Positions 12,666 to 25,770 of a DNA stretch of 64,000 nucleotides are shown here, one piece after another. The stretch is taken from the NCBI RefSeq assembly GCF_001640805.2, contig NC_066842.1:22504075-22568074 (forward strand). The letters are read 5' to 3'. Below the pieces are notes generated by a model. That model saw only the letters and a list, made by a program, of their open reading frames with translations, was not told the origin of the DNA and did not search any database. Position 1 is the stretch's first letter, and every line of letters starts with the position of its first letter. This stretch comes from Lates calcarifer. Taxonomy: Eukaryota; Chordata; Actinopteri; Centropomidae. A program made the position numbers and the translations under genes.

Positions 12666-15145
12666 ATACATCCAATAGGTATACTGAGGTTCTATCATAG
12701 AGGTTTGATACATTCAGTAAGTTCATTTGAATGTTCTACTCTGTGCTAGAGCAGCTCTGCTTTATCATTTAACGGTAACCAAAGCAGGTGTGGGTACAGG
12801 TGTTATAAACTGACAATGATAAGACACACTCAATTCTCCTCCAACTGTAACAGCTACAGTGGCACTAAAACAGGGTCATGACTTTAAATGGCTTTGTCCT
12901 AGAAGCTTTCTTTGTCGACAACCTATTGTTTTGCAGGAGTTTCCTGTTGACATGGAGGAACACATTTGGAAAGAGGAAATATACCTAAGAATATGCCTTC
13001 AGCAGTAAGAGAAAAATGTCTAATCAACTTGCTGAAAGACAAGGTTATTTAAAAACCCAGACTTGCCACTAGTAAAAAGAAGAAAAACAAAAACAAACTT
13101 CCTGGTTTCCCTTATAGTCAAACTTCACCCTAAAACCAAAAAAAGAAGGCGTATCTGTAAAATAATTATTGTGTTTTTTTATAGCACATATTAGTTTTTT
13201 AGTATTAAGTCAACAGAAATCTGCAATAAGGATGGAGAAATACAACGCACAGAGTGAATATTCTTAGAGTAGTAAAGGGGAGAAAAGGAGGAAAATAAAA
13301 TAAATAATAAAACACATAAAACAGACGTGGCTGTCAGTAAAAGCCAGATTACATACATGTTTGTTTTAAGATTCTTCTTCAATGGAAGGGAATTCCACAG
13401 TATTGGGCCTTAGTAACTGACTAGTAAGTTACCTCGCAATGATCAAAGTGGTCTGGTTGAAACGTATCTGATTGAATGGCTGAAGTAAACATCACAAACA
13501 CTACACATGTGCAGGTAATAAAAGGCTGATTTGCAGACAGTGTTAGTATGAATCTTGAAACTGAGATTACTGTCAAAGACAACTCCAAGAATCCTGACAT
13601 GGCTCTTTGCTTTCAGAGATGCAGAGTTCAGATGGAGGGTTATACAGTATTTCTTTGTGGGGCTTTGTGACCTATGATAAGAACATACAGTAGGTTTTTA
13701 ATTCTACTGCTTTGACACACACAGGCATTAACATGATCTAAGCAGTGAAAGAGGGACATATAGGATGGACTCATGGACCTGAGGTTTGAGTGTGTAGTGC
13801 TATAGAGTATTTAAGACCAGTCGGATAAGACCTAAACCACTGTGGTACTGATCCTAAGAGACCAACCCAATTCTCAAGCAGGTCAGGCAGACTGTAACTG
13901 TTACTATATTATCATCATATAATCAAACAGTTCATGTAAACATCAGCTACATGGATATTAACTCCTCTATAACTCTGACTGACACTTTCAATGACATTCA
14001 AACTTTTATTACTGTTTTACAACATTAATGCTAAAATCAATGCTCTAAACATCACATTTCCATATTAACTGTACTTAAACAGCGTCTACTGGTGTGGACA
14101 TGGTAAACTAGTATATGTTTAATACAGTATACACATTACGCTATATTCAAATCTTGTACTTACCTGTAGAAAACATACAAAACTACAGTAAGAGAAAGCA
14201 ATCAGGCCAAGACCACCTTAGTAAATTTCAGTATTGTAGGGTTAGGAGGGCTTACACCTTTGAAGTAACTTTGAGGTGTTTCTGGTTAGTTTTTTTTTTT
14301 TTTTTTTTTAACAAAACTGGACCATAGAGAGGAAGTTCTGTAAGGATGGATTGATGCTGTTCTTTCTTTAAAACGTCTGAAACAATATGCTCCCTCCAGG
14401 ACAAACATACAAGCACATACACATGACCCAATGAAATGCATGAATGATTTTCTCATTTTCAGGCGGTACAGTGGCTCACTGAAGAGTTTTAATACCTTTG
14501 AAGTAAGAAAAGTTAAAATAAGATGAACTTTATCATCCAAAGGAAATTTGTCTTGGACAAAAGTGCTGTGTACAGCTACATACAGATAAAACATACATAC
14601 ATAGATACATAATGCTGACAATAAAATAAGAGAAAGGACAACAGGAGCTTGTTTTAGAACTGCAGGGTTGTATTTAACATGACAATTTCAAATTTCAACT
14701 TTCAACTTTTTTTTTAATTTACATTTTAACACAGCTTAGCTGTAGCATACTGTATGCTCTGTACATTAAGTAGTCTAAAAGACTAGCTGCGCTGCACACC
14801 CCACCCATCTGCATATGAACATGTCAAAGGAGCCCTTCATATCTACATGTTTTTCCTACACACTTGGAAAGGGAGGGGTGACGGGAGGGGTATTCAGTTG
14901 GTTGTAAACACACTGGTCCTTTAAAGTCACCTCTTTACAACTAATTGAACATTACTACTCTCTTATAATTAAGTTGTATTTAGATGAAATACACACAGTT
15001 TCATCTTGCAGATAGAAATAGATTAAGAAATAACACTGTGCACTCTGAACCACTGATACCTTCATTTTTGCATAGTCAAAGATGATCATGACTAAATAGC
15101 CATAGGTTTATGGTGCTCATCCTACTCAACACTGTGATGATGGGA
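12666..15145. other. Intergenic, downstream of the SDR gene
   Basis: AT-rich non-coding DNA containing a 20-base T run (14290-14309) and the repeat at 14505-14640. The last few hundred bases before 15146 should be 3' UTR of the SDR gene on the minus strand. No exon-like segment was recognised. Confidence 0.5.
14505..14640. repeat. Interspersed fish repeat related to the 53.7-kb copy
   Basis: The segment contains GAACTTTATCATCCAAAGG, AAATTTGTCTTGGACAAAAG and GCTGTGTACAGCTACATACA. This arrangement resembles the retroposon tails found widely in teleost genomes and is similar in organisation to the repeat at 53690-53960. Family assignment is from memory of such tails. Confidence 0.55.
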
Positions 15146-18100
15146 TTACCAGGGAAGCACCTCTCCCGTATAGTTCAGAAACGACCCATGATCCTTCTCA
15201 GTCAGTCCACCAATCACAGACAAGATAGAGGAAACACTCTCCTCTGGACTCAATGGGGCCTGGAAAGAGACAGATAAATACAAAACAATACTCTATTCAG
15301 ACATGTGAAATTAGAAATTAGAATACAATGATCTGTATATACATCACCCAGGACACTTGATGTGAAAAAGCTCTTGAATGTTTGGAATGTAAAGAACAAT
15401 TTTCACTTGACATTGTGGTGTGAACAGCAGAATTTTGGACAAATTAATTCTCAATAACTGTTTTCTCAGGGGTCTAAGTTTGAAGAAGTATTCATAAAGA
15501 TGTGCTCTTTATGAGCATCACAGAAACAGTCAGAGGTAGGCCCTTACCTCTGATCCCCCCATGTCAGTGCGAACCCAGCCTGGGTGTATAACCATACAGA
15601 GAATCCCATCAGGCTCCAGGTCTACAGCCATACAGCGACTCACCATATTTAGGGCACTCTGAGAAAGCAAGCAAATCAACATACCATGCAGCATAATGCA
15701 AAACTCAACCCAATCTAATCCAATATCACAGCAGGCAATCAGCAAGAATGCTGAATAATGTGGCTGATATGTTTCCTCACATTTTTCCTAGCTTATGAAG
15801 TAAAGCGACACAATTTATTTGTCATACCAGATCGGAGTCCACCTACCTTGCATGCCATAAAAACATACATTTTCATTCCATGGATACAATACCTTTGAAG
15901 TCCTGTAGGGGTACCATTTGAAGTTGTTTGCTCTCTCCCCCCAGTTGAGCTCCACAGAGCCCAGTAGGGAGGTCATGTTAATAACTGCTGCCCTCTGGAT
16001 GCCCATTCTCCCTGAGCCACCTGCTTCTCCTCTGGACGCAGCTCGCTTTAACAGAGGCAAGAGGGCCTGGCAGTGGTTAAAAAAAAATTGTTGAAGCTGA
16101 AATCAAACTACAAGTTGCTCATGACATCAAAGTCAAGGTGAAACTAATTTTATATCAGAGCTTTAAGAATTTGTAACAATTATCATGGTGCGTCATTCAC
16201 TGAAAAAATAATGCTAATTTTACTTAATGATTTTAATAATAAAACTGACGCTACAAACAATACATATATAAATAACAAAATTATACCCGCATACAGCATT
16301 TAAATAAGGACAACACAACAAATGTATTAGTTTTTAGTTTATGAAATACTGCATTTTGGACAAAGACTGATACATTCCCTGTCAGGCTAAAACACACATC
16401 ATACTGCATGTGTGGAGCAATAAGGTAAGTGACGCCCTCTGGTGGCAGCATTTTCACCTTAGAGAGGAACAGCCTTCTTTCATGGTCATACAAATGCTAA
16501 AATACCAAGAGATTCAATCTAGTCACTGTTTCTTTGATTTGATATTTTTTATTTATTTATTTATTTTTGGAATGTTCTATCACTGTATATTATACCAGCA
16601 GGTTTTAGGATACAGCTGAGTACACTCTATCAGGAGCCTCAATGACTATTAATCCTTTTGTTTTGCTTGGCTTTGTGCCAACATCCAGCAGCAAGCTGCA
16701 TTTGTACTTTATGAACATATTCAGTATGAATTAAGGATACAAATAACTTTTTTTTCCCAGGAAATGAATCTGCCCACTATTGCCTTGCATTTTAAATGTC
16801 ACAAAGTAGTAAAAAAAAACATCCATCATAATTTCCCAAGACCCAATTTGACCCAGCCCAAACACACAAAAGACCAAAAATAGTTGGTGTACTGTTAAAA
16901 AGTTTGCTGCTTAATTTTCATTCATGATGTGTTAATATATTAAATATAACATGTTTTTAAGCCCAAGAACACAGCAAGTGCTGTAGTAGCAAGTTTCTGT
17001 TCTAAGTGATTTATTGTTCATTTACCTCCATTGGTAAAGTTATTATAGAAGAGATTTGGGCTGGAGTGTGGCCTTGTGGTTACAGACACTGTCCTTCAAC
17101 TAGAGCAAACTCTGCGTCAGCAAGCATCTGCCCTGCTGACATGTTCTTGATCAGAGCCTGAATTTCTACCAGCTCAGGGTGCTGCTCTGTAGTCCCCACT
17201 GTACTCTGAGGCCGACTGAAACCAGACTTTTAATTAATATTTATGAAATGCAGTCTGCCCTGGGCTAAGGGTTTTTTGTTACTTTTGTCCATGAAGGTCA
17301 TCTTGTTGTTTCAGTTTGCAGCATTTAGGAAATGAACCACTCTTGGGTCCTACTCCTGGTGACTAAAGAAAACAGAGGTGTGATTTATTATCTTTTTTAA
17401 TCTCACTACCTGGTGAAGTGAGGTTAGACCTTTCAAACAAAACCTTTTTTGTCACTATGTGGGTGATCCACTATATCCATGTCAATAAACATTAATAAAC
17501 ATTACCTTGGTGATCATTAGAGGAGCCACAGCATTGGTGTGGAAGTTTTCTATCATCTTCTCTGCAGTAACAGAACGAAAGTCAGCCACCACATTGATCC
17601 CTGCATTGTTTATTAGGCAGTTCAGACCGTCCTCTTGTACCAGCTGGCCCACCTCTTCTGCACATTTCTCTATGCTCTCCTGGCTCACTACATCTGGTAA
17701 AGACAGAGAATAACACTGCAAATCACAAAACAAAAATAACAACTATTACTAAAAATGTCTGAAAAATACTAGATGAACATCATTATGAGGAAAATAAATG
17801 AGTACATCAAGCAATGCTTTTAGTGCAACCTGAAATACCTCCAGGATGTACACTATTTCTAAATGTTTACTGTTTAAACATTCATGAGGCTTGATAAGAA
17901 TACATTTAGGATTTCTTTTTTTTCTGATTAATATTGAGATAATCCCATCAGGTAATCTTCCTGTTAATGACCAGACATGAAATTAAAATGATTCATTTAT
18001 TCATTGTGCTGTAGAGTGGGTATTTTGTGTTTATGTCCTTTTCCTCTTATCTTCTTTTCTATATTTCTACACATACGAAAATATTATGGTATATTGTAGC

Positions 18101-18604
18101 ATTATTTGTTGATACACACTAACTGTTGTTCTTTCTGTCTTACCCAAAGTAATTATATGGATGTTGGGATGTTTGTCTGCCAGTTCCTGAAGTTTCTGTA
18201 GGTCAAGAACACATAATGTCAGCAATATTTATTCACAAAAATCCAGTTCGAGAATAATGGCGACTTCTGGTGGCGGCTGCTATCATTGAACTTTACTCCA
18301 TTGATACACCTTCACCCATTATTCAGGCGCCTCAACTTGGTGCAGACCTGGACTGACACTCTTGCAACCCGGTTGTAAGCACTACAGACGGTATATCTAC
18401 GGGGTATTAGCTTTGAGGGTAACTTTACTATTGTTGGGCGATGGTGTGTACCTGCGCGCTCTCGGGGTTTCTGGTCGTGGCTATAATCTTGCCCGGTGAG
18501 AAGCCTCCACTCGCCAGTGTATCGACGATATGCAGCCCGAGTCCGCGGCTGGCTCCCGTTACCAGCACAGAGCCGCAGTTTTTGAAATTCATGACACCAC
18601 TCAT
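15146..18604 (-). CDS. Short-chain dehydrogenase/reductase, Sniffer/C-factor type
   Basis: An NAD(P)H-dependent oxidoreductase with a classical SDR fold, probably a cytosolic carbonyl reductase. Exons in transcript order (minus strand): 18452-18604, 18144-18195, 17506-17693, 15893-16066, 15548-15658, 15146-15259. All phases join to 263 aa, close to the usual ~250. The cofactor glycine motif TGASRGLG is at 16-23, NNAG at 97-100 and the catalytic YxxxK (YRTSK) at 185-189, preceded by the Ser-bearing [19 protein letters not shown] matches the conserved segment after the active site. There is no signal peptide or membrane helix. The start was chosen at the first ATG (18602-18604); an alternative Met is four codons in. 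Fish carry several such genes with provisional names, so I give no symbol. Substrate is unknown. Confidence 0.92.
16067..17505. other. SDR intron 3
   Basis: Non-coding intron of about 1.4 kb containing a (TTTA)n-like stretch near 16548-16566 and the possible SINE at 17055-17225. Nothing exon-like was seen on either strand. Confidence 0.5.
17055..17225 (+). repeat. Possible tRNA-derived SINE remnant
   Basis: GTGTGGCCTTGTGGTTACAG resembles a degraded A-box region of fish SINEs, followed by about 150 bases of moderately GC-rich sequence that is unlike its AT-rich surroundings. No clear B box is present. It lies in the intron between exons 3 and 4 of the SDR gene. Confidence 0.3.
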
Positions 18605-21329
18605 CCTTAATGTCGCCTCTAACTAATGCTGACCTCAGTGAGCCGGTGGGCGAGCTCTCTCTCCAGGTATTTCTCCTGACGAGGCTGTGCTAAATCCAGT
18701 CTTGTCGCGCAACTCCTCCGGTAGGTGGGAGAATTGCTCCACTTTACTAATACGACCCAGAGCCTTTACACGAGGGAGATAAATCTTCAGAGCGTCGACG
18801 ACGGAGGCTGGAAACAGATGGGAAACTGAAATACTGTTGTCAAAACGACAATTTCTTATAATATGTTTTCAGGACTTTAGTTTAAACCGCCACAGAGAAT
18901 AGTGTAAATGCTCCGACTCTAGTAACAGAGAGAAACATTGAAGTGTTCTGGACGTTTCTGGCTTCGCATATCTAGGTTCTCATTTCCCACAATTCATTGC
19001 GCACAAACGCACACATAATACCTCACGCAGCTGTAGGTCCCATTCACAACTGAGAGTTGGCCAGTTCGGTCTCGTATTAGATCAGGAAAACATTATTTTG
19101 AGTCTTATTAAATTAGGTTAAATCAAGCAAATGACAATTTAAATCAAGGTACAGGGGGAATTTAACAAGTACATCGGTCTAGATTGTGAAACAATATTCA
19201 CATTGTTTGAGATACAAGTTATGACAAAAAAAATAAATAAATAACAAAGCAAAATTATGAAAATAATCTCAAATAAAGCTAATTTCATAAAACAGAAGTT
19301 TGATTACATTTTAGCAGAATGAGACAAGGAGTCTGCAAGATATCAAATGACCATGTAAAGCCATTAAATGATTTTTTAAATGACCTACAGTGTAATAACT
19401 TGTGCATATGCCATTCACAATAATTATAATATACCACGCAGTTATTATATAACTGTCACAGCCAGAACCGCAGTAAGCTACTTGTTACAGTATGCCTTCA
19501 CTTGCATTTCCGTATTCACCTTTGTTATATTACTTGACAAAATGAAAGGGGCACTTCCCAAGAAACAAATGTTTACAGTAATAAAAGATTTAGATTTTTG
19601 TCATCCATTCAATATTCATTATTAGATTATTATAGTCTGGCTTTCATGAATTCTAATTTAGTGAAGGAGAGAGGGATTTTACTGTTTGTTTGTGCATTGA
19701 GTTAGTTTTCAAATATTGAAGGTGGGTGGGGGGTGAAGTGCAGAGATAAGGGTGACAGCACAGCTGATGGAGCTTATGCAGTCACAGCACACAGATGGTT
19801 TCCCTGGCAGCTTCCTAAGTCCAGATTTTCTTAAAGCTTCTGGTGCTTGGGAGCAGCAGATATCCCTGGTCTACTCCAGGTCGGTTAATTTGGAATTTGG
19901 CATCTGTGCCTCCATTTACAGACACATTACTTTGGCACAGAGTACACAGTGCAAATGATGAGTTGGTAGTGGTACAATGTGTGGTGCAGAGCTGTGCTCC
20001 TGAAAGCTGGAGGGTGTTAACTGGCTCGCCTAAGCATACACAGTGGTGAGGTATTGTCTCTACAGAAAATTCAACAATCAGTTAATGGCTTAGACTGCAG
20101 TTGGTCTGTCCAGCAATCAGCGCAGACTGCACAGAGACAGTGGATATGCGAAACATGGTGTTTCCATTTTGTCATTTCTGCTGCTACGTTAAACATTTGC
20201 CTACTCGACAAAATCACATACTGACTGATATACAGTCTTTGTCCACCAGAGTTCATTTCACACTTGCATTACTTTATACAGCTTCCTTAGAGCTATACTG
20301 ACTCTATGAATGATCACTCAAAATAGATTTAGTCAACCCACATAATTGAAAAATAAAAAAAATGGACGACCACCCTCAGACCCCTCAAGTGAAGATTGGA
20401 GTGGAACGTGAGAGGAAAGATGGCAGAGTAGCAAAAGGACTGGGTGTGAACCCCAGATGGCAAGCAATACAACCTGATATTTGTGTTCTTTTCTTCAATG
20501 AGGTACAAAGCTCTTGCTGTATATTATCAGTCCTTGCATTTAATCAACATTCTTTAACATTCTTTATTATGCATTAGATGATTATGCACCATGATTGAAG
20601 GGTATAATGAATTCCCTGTGCATAGAATAATTGTATAATTTAATGTGTAATTTAATCAACCATACATTTTCCTGGTGGCTGTCCGTCATTTCTTTTTGCA
20701 TGTGTTCCTTTCCACTTGAAAGATGAATGAGGTCAAGCAAACTCAGCAGATTGAACAGAGAAATGTGAACGTATTGAGAATGCATTAAACATTACACACA
20801 CCCTGTGGCTATGTAACACGCAACAAAAATGAAAGACAGGTTGAGTCACTCCAGGAGGTTTTTCTGCACCTAAAAATGGCAGTATTGATCACTTTATAGT
20901 ACTTCCTTTGGCTGTATCCCTCAAGGATCCTCTTTCATATGTTCTTCCTGAATCATCCTATATTGGCTTAGTGGTAAGACATAAACATTAACGGGCCATT
21001 GCGACTCTGTTAAGAGCCCAGTGAAAGGGTAACGCATGATAAAGATCATTGACAATCATGCAAGCCAAGGAAAAAGGGTATTCATTTCTGCAACTACTTC
21101 AGTGCTTTGAATTTCCAATACAATGATCTCTCAGAAAACATGGGTGTCCTGGCTTACGTGGGCAGGCTAATATGACTCTGGGCCACTGTCACTTTATGTA
21201 GAAAATTTTGTCAGTCAGTATTAAGCAAATGCCTTAGTTGTTTTAATGAATTTTACAGCCCTGGCATAAGACAGGCTCATAATTAAGAATGGCTATAAAT
21301 TCAGGTTTAACACAGGAGAGGAAGTAGTT

Positions 21330-21450
21330 TTTGTGTTAAAGGAATGGTTTGTCATTTTGGGAAATATGGCAATTCACTCAAATTAATACTAATTTGATGT
21401 CTTACCGAGAGTTAGAAGAGAAGATAAACATCACTCTTATATGTGTCTTT
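21330..21450 (-). repeat. Fish interspersed repeat (one arm)
   Basis: GTTAAAGGAATGGTTTGTCA through CCGAGAGTTAGAAGAGAAGA resembles a very common teleost repeat arm. The same family appears in the opposite direction at 22200-22330 and at 34590-34905 and 45075-45195. Confidence 0.5.
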
Positions 21451-21864
21451 TAAAACAATTTGTAGAGGAACTATGTATCAAAGAACAATGTGAAAAGAAA
21501 AGGGGTTCCTCTTATGATGAACCTACAGTAAATCATCACCTGAACCTGCAGCTCCCCTCTGCATTATGGAGCATTGTTTCTGGCAGCATCAGCAGGTGCC
21601 TGTTCTCAGCTGAAAGCGATCTGCAAACCCACTGCACACTACCTGCACAAACAGACACAGCAACAGAGCTAAAAAGAAAAGAATGAATATTGGACTTACA
21701 TTCACCAGGTGACCAGAGACATGACTCCAAGTGAATGATATTAAGGTATATCCAGGAGGTGATTAGCTCACACTAGAAGCAGAAAGGGTAGGGTACTAAT
21801 AAACCAGAAATGGACACTTTTACACTTTGGTTTTTTGTTGTTGTTGTTTTTTCAATATTCTAAG

Positions 21865-22205
21865 TTAACTAGGGGCCATTCATATGTTCCCAGGGTTCTA
21901 TGTTCCCCTGCTTTTTATGGCACATAATAGGAAGCTGCATCTCATCAAAGTTCCACATGCCTCTCAGTATAATGGACCTACACTTGAGGGAACTTATCAG
22001 AAGGTTTGGGGTTAGGGTCAGGGGGTAAGGTTATATTGTCTTGTTTATATAGCTATAAAAAAATACATTTATTAAATATTTTAATGTGAAATGTCAGCTG
22101 GGAGGGTTAATGTGTGTTAACAGGATATTAAACTTGAACTGGGGAACATAGGAGCCAGGGAAAATATGAACTTCTGAACTTAGGAAGCTCGGAACATACT
22201 GTAGA
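21865..22205. repeat. Interspersed repeat, copy A
   Basis: Contains CATATGTTCCCAGGGTTCTA, TATGGCACATAATAGGAAG, TACACTTGAGGGAACTTATC and AAACTTGAACTGGGGAACAT. The same ordered blocks, with divergence, recur at 36700-37060 in calb2 intron 4, so this is a dispersed repeat. It is non-coding. Confidence 0.65.
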
Positions 22206-22330
22206 TTCGCTCATCATCAGCTAACTGTCTCCTGACTGTAGCCTCATATTTATTATATAGATATGAGATTGTCATCGACTTTCTCATGTAATTCTCATTA
22301 GGAAAGTCAATATGTATCTGACAACATGTC
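22200..22330 (+). repeat. Fish interspersed repeat (opposite arm)
   Basis: GCTAACTGTCTCCTGACTGT and the following block resemble the other orientation of the repeat family at 21330-21450. With that arm it could be the two ends of one fold-back element interrupted by copy A. Assignment is by eye. Confidence 0.4.
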
Positions 22331-23559
22331 AAACTTTTTTTTTTTTTTTTTTTTTACATTTATACATATTTTATTTGACACAACCATGAAAAAGAAAGCT
22401 GTGAGTTTCAATGAATCATGTCAGCTTAACAGAGAAGTAGACTTACTATTGTGATGAAGTGAGCAATGAGTTGGAAGAAACAATTCTCCTGGTGACACAA
22501 AGATGTTGTTTGGCCAAGCTGATATTAGAATAGATTGAATCCCTCAGATCAAACTTTCTAGCAGCTGCTGTGATGATTTTTTTCTGAGAAAGCTGCAGTT
22601 TTCAACCATGATGAGTAGTGATGAATTGTCACAGTATCTGAAAATTTTTATTTTTTTCTGTAGCCGTCAGTCTTGCTTGTGTTATAGTGCTACTGCTAAG
22701 AATAAGTCATGAGCTGGCGAACAGATTCAGTGTGTGTGCGTCTATTAACTTAGATCTGATTGTGAGTGTGTTCATGTTTTGTGATTTGATGTATTTTTGT
22801 GTATGTGTGATGCACATGTCTGTGCTCAGTGTGTGCACATGCCCAGGTGTGTGGGATACATATGAATCTAGGCTGGAACGTCCATTTTCAATCACTTATT
22901 TAATTCACAGGAGCTATATTTAAAGAGATCATAAATAAAATACCAGGGTTCCTTTCATCAATGAATAAATCATGGCAGCTATCCTCTTATATTCTTTCTC
23001 TTCTCTCTTTCTCTCCTGCACACAGTGTTGGCTGCCTCCAGTCTTTATCACATTAGTTTATCATACTGAGCTGGATGAATGATTAACTGTGTTTACATGC
23101 GTAGGAGAAATAGGGAAAAACGTATCAATAGTAAAGAAATTTCCCTCAAACACTTGAACTGCTGAAGAAGAATGCCCCCCCATTTCATGTTACTTTATGT
23201 TTGTGACCAAAATGCAGTCAGTGTAATTCAACTGTAGTTCATCAATGAAAGTATTTCCAAAGTCAAGCATGAACCTTCATGCTCAATAATGCAAACTCTA
23301 AAATGAGTGTCATTCTCCTTTACCACTGTTAAAGTGTTTTTGGAATTCAACCTCAGTGTTTACTGTCCAGTTTCAAGAAACACATTGTCACATTAAATAA
23401 ACTACAGCATGCTTACTGAGAAATTTTCAAGTCCATGTTTAAGTGCAAATCTAGTCCTGCTACAGTTATGTTTGAATGGAGGACATTGGTAAACACTAGC
23501 ATGTCATCAGCATATGAAAAGGGTGCAGACTTTTTCTGCATCGATGTCTACAGTCATGC

Positions 23560-23950
23560 CAGGGCTTAGTGAGGCTGTATTTAGGCACAAGCAATTTGTT
23601 GAGCTGAATACTAATGTAAGCTTGCTAACAGGCTCACAATGACAATGTTAACACGCTGATGTTTTGCACCTATACCATTTTCAGTTCATCCTGTGGGTCA
23701 ATACAAATTTAATAGCAGACTATTTAATAATCATTGCAACATTTCACACAAAGCCACAAATATCAACCTGCTGATGGTACTAGACAAAAGGTCAGGGGAT
23801 TCACTGTACTCAAATGACCTCCACAGTCACCAGGATGCATCCTCCAGGTACCACAAGCGTCTGTACAAAATGTCATAGCAATCCATGTGATAGATCGTGA
23901 GGTAGTTCAGTCTGGACCAAAGTGAGGGACCCATTGACTGAGTGACTGCC
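23560..23950 (+). repeat. Interspersed fish repeat carrying a 34-bp foreign insert
   Basis: Blocks such as GTTAACACGCTGATGTTTTG, AAAAGGTCAGGGGAT and CAGTCTGGACCAAAGTGAGG mark a widespread teleost repeat, also seen at 52690-53035 (reverse) and 63270-63505. Within it, 23800-23833 is identical to 25535-25568 of the Tc1-like transposon fragment and is not part of this repeat's usual sequence. Confidence 0.6.
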
Positions 23951-24297
23951 ATCCTCAGAATCATAATTTTTTGCCAATATGTACAGTATAATACAGTATA
24001 ACTATACTGTACACTATGAAACATAAAACACTGGGCAGCACAGGAAAAGAATGATCTAATCTCCAACATAAAAACATTTATCAAATTGTATATCTTATTG
24101 GAGTTTTAGTTTGTCATTTTTATTTTTGGGTAGATTTATATCCAAAGACCAAACTTCATCCTACATCTGTTTGAGAACAGTTTGAATTAAATGCAAAAAT
24201 CCATATTTAAATGTAAAATCTGCTCCCTCTGTGTGTTGCCTTTAGTTCAGACCCTTCTTGCAGTACCATGCAGGTTATAATGTTGTTGATAGTCTTC

Positions 24298-24680
24298 TTA
24301 AGGTGAGTGCTCTGTAGAACCAAGAGAGTATCTTAAGAGGTGTGCCTTCCCCTTCTGATAGAGGAAATATAGAGGTGTTTTTTCTCGATCTCTCTCTATG
24401 CCTAACATAACAGTGTTGAAGAGAGATAGATCAAGCAGGGCACTGGGATATCTACAGTTGTCCAAACTCTCAATGACTGCATCTTCAGCAAAATGTTTAA
24501 TTAGGTGTGTCTCCATTCTAAACTCTATCATCTTTTTAATGATGTAAAGCTGTAAGAAATTATTCCCACCAATGCACCTACACCTTTAAACATTTCTTCA
24601 GAGCGCTCTGCCCTGTTTGAAAGGTTGACAACAACAGCTGAGTCATCTGTATACTTCCCAACAGTAATGAAAGATCTCAC
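24298..24680 (-). pseudogene. Possible LINE reverse-transcriptase relic
   Basis: On the minus strand the phrase VGKYTDDSAVVVNLSNRAE can be read near 24600-24660. YTDD followed by a hydrophobic stretch resembles the YxDD catalytic block of LINE reverse transcriptases. The downstream frame (24298-24531) stays open for 77 codons, but there is at least one stop between the two blocks, so this would be a decayed fragment. The call rests on one short motif and is tentative. Confidence 0.35.
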
Positions 24681-24879
24681 AATGTTGAAAAGAATGAGAT
24701 ATTTTCAACTGGGAGAAATTTGCTGCTGTTAGCTTCTGTCAGGGATGCAGGGGGCCCACCTGCAGGTTGGATATGTCAGTTCATCTGCAGGAGTGTGCAA
24801 GGACAGGCTGATGGAAGGATGTGACAGTGGCAAAAGTACTGATTGTAAAAATGAAAAAAAAAAAAAGAAAAGAAAGGTA

Positions 24880-25745
24880 ATTAAAGTGAGTTTGAATGTG
24901 GCATGGTTTTTAGTGGCAGGTGGGCTGGTCTGAGAATATCAGAAAGTGCTGATCTATTGGGATTTTCCTGCACAACCATCTCTAGGGTTTACAGAGAATT
25001 TTCTAAAAAAAAAAAAAAAAAAAGAGAGAAGAGAAGAGAGAGAGAGAGAGAGAAAATATCCAGTGAGCGGCAGTTGTCTGGGTGAAAATGTCTTGTTGAT
25101 GCCAGAGGTCAGAGGAGAATGGCCATGGGGGAGGAGAATGGACTGCTTTGAGCTGATAGGAAGGCAACAGTAACTCAAACAACCACTTGTTACAACCAAG
25201 GTATGCATAGAAGATGAGTCTTGATTTCTGCTGCAACATTCAGATGACAGGCTCCGAATTTGGCGTAAACAACATGAAAGCATGGATCCATCCTGCCTTG
25301 TATCAACATTTCAAGCTGGTGGTAGTGGTTTACTGGTGTGCAGGATATTTTCTTGGCACACTTTGGCCCCCTTAGTACCAACTGAGCATTGTTAAACAGC
25401 ACAGCCTATCTGATTATTGTTGTTGACCATGTCCATCCCTTTATGACCACAGTGTACCCATCTTCTGATGGCTGCTTCCAGCAGGATAATGCTCCATGTC
25501 ACAAAGCTCAAATCATCATTGAGCACGACAATAGTTCACTGTACTCAAATGACCTCCACAGTCACCAGATCTCAATCCAATAGAACAACAGTAACTGCAT
25601 GCATGCTATCATGCCAATGTGGAGCAAAATCTCTTGAGGAATGTCTCCAGCACCTTGTTAAATCTATGCCACAGAGAATTAAGGAAGTTCTGAAGGCAAA
25701 CGGGGGTCCAACCTGGTACTGGCAAGGTGGCAGGTGGACAGATTA
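24880..25745 (+). mobile_element. Decayed, internally deleted Tc1/mariner-like transposon
   Basis: This is a dead copy of a Tc1-family DNA transposon, which moves by cut-and-paste using a DDE transposase. The segment CTCTAGGGTTTACAGAGAAT, CAACATGAAAGCATGGATCC and TATGACCACAGTGTACCCAT are characteristic. The frame around 25440-25530 reads SSDGCFQQDNAPCHKAQ, the conserved block holding the second catalytic Asp. Frames break repeatedly, a poly-A/(GA)n tract (25005-25053) sits in the coding part, and whole stretches between recognisable blocks are missing, including after position 25525. No intact terminal inverted repeats are visible. It cannot encode an active transposase. Confidence 0.85.
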
Positions 25746-25770
25746 TATAACTCTTCTCTACTTGTGTTTC

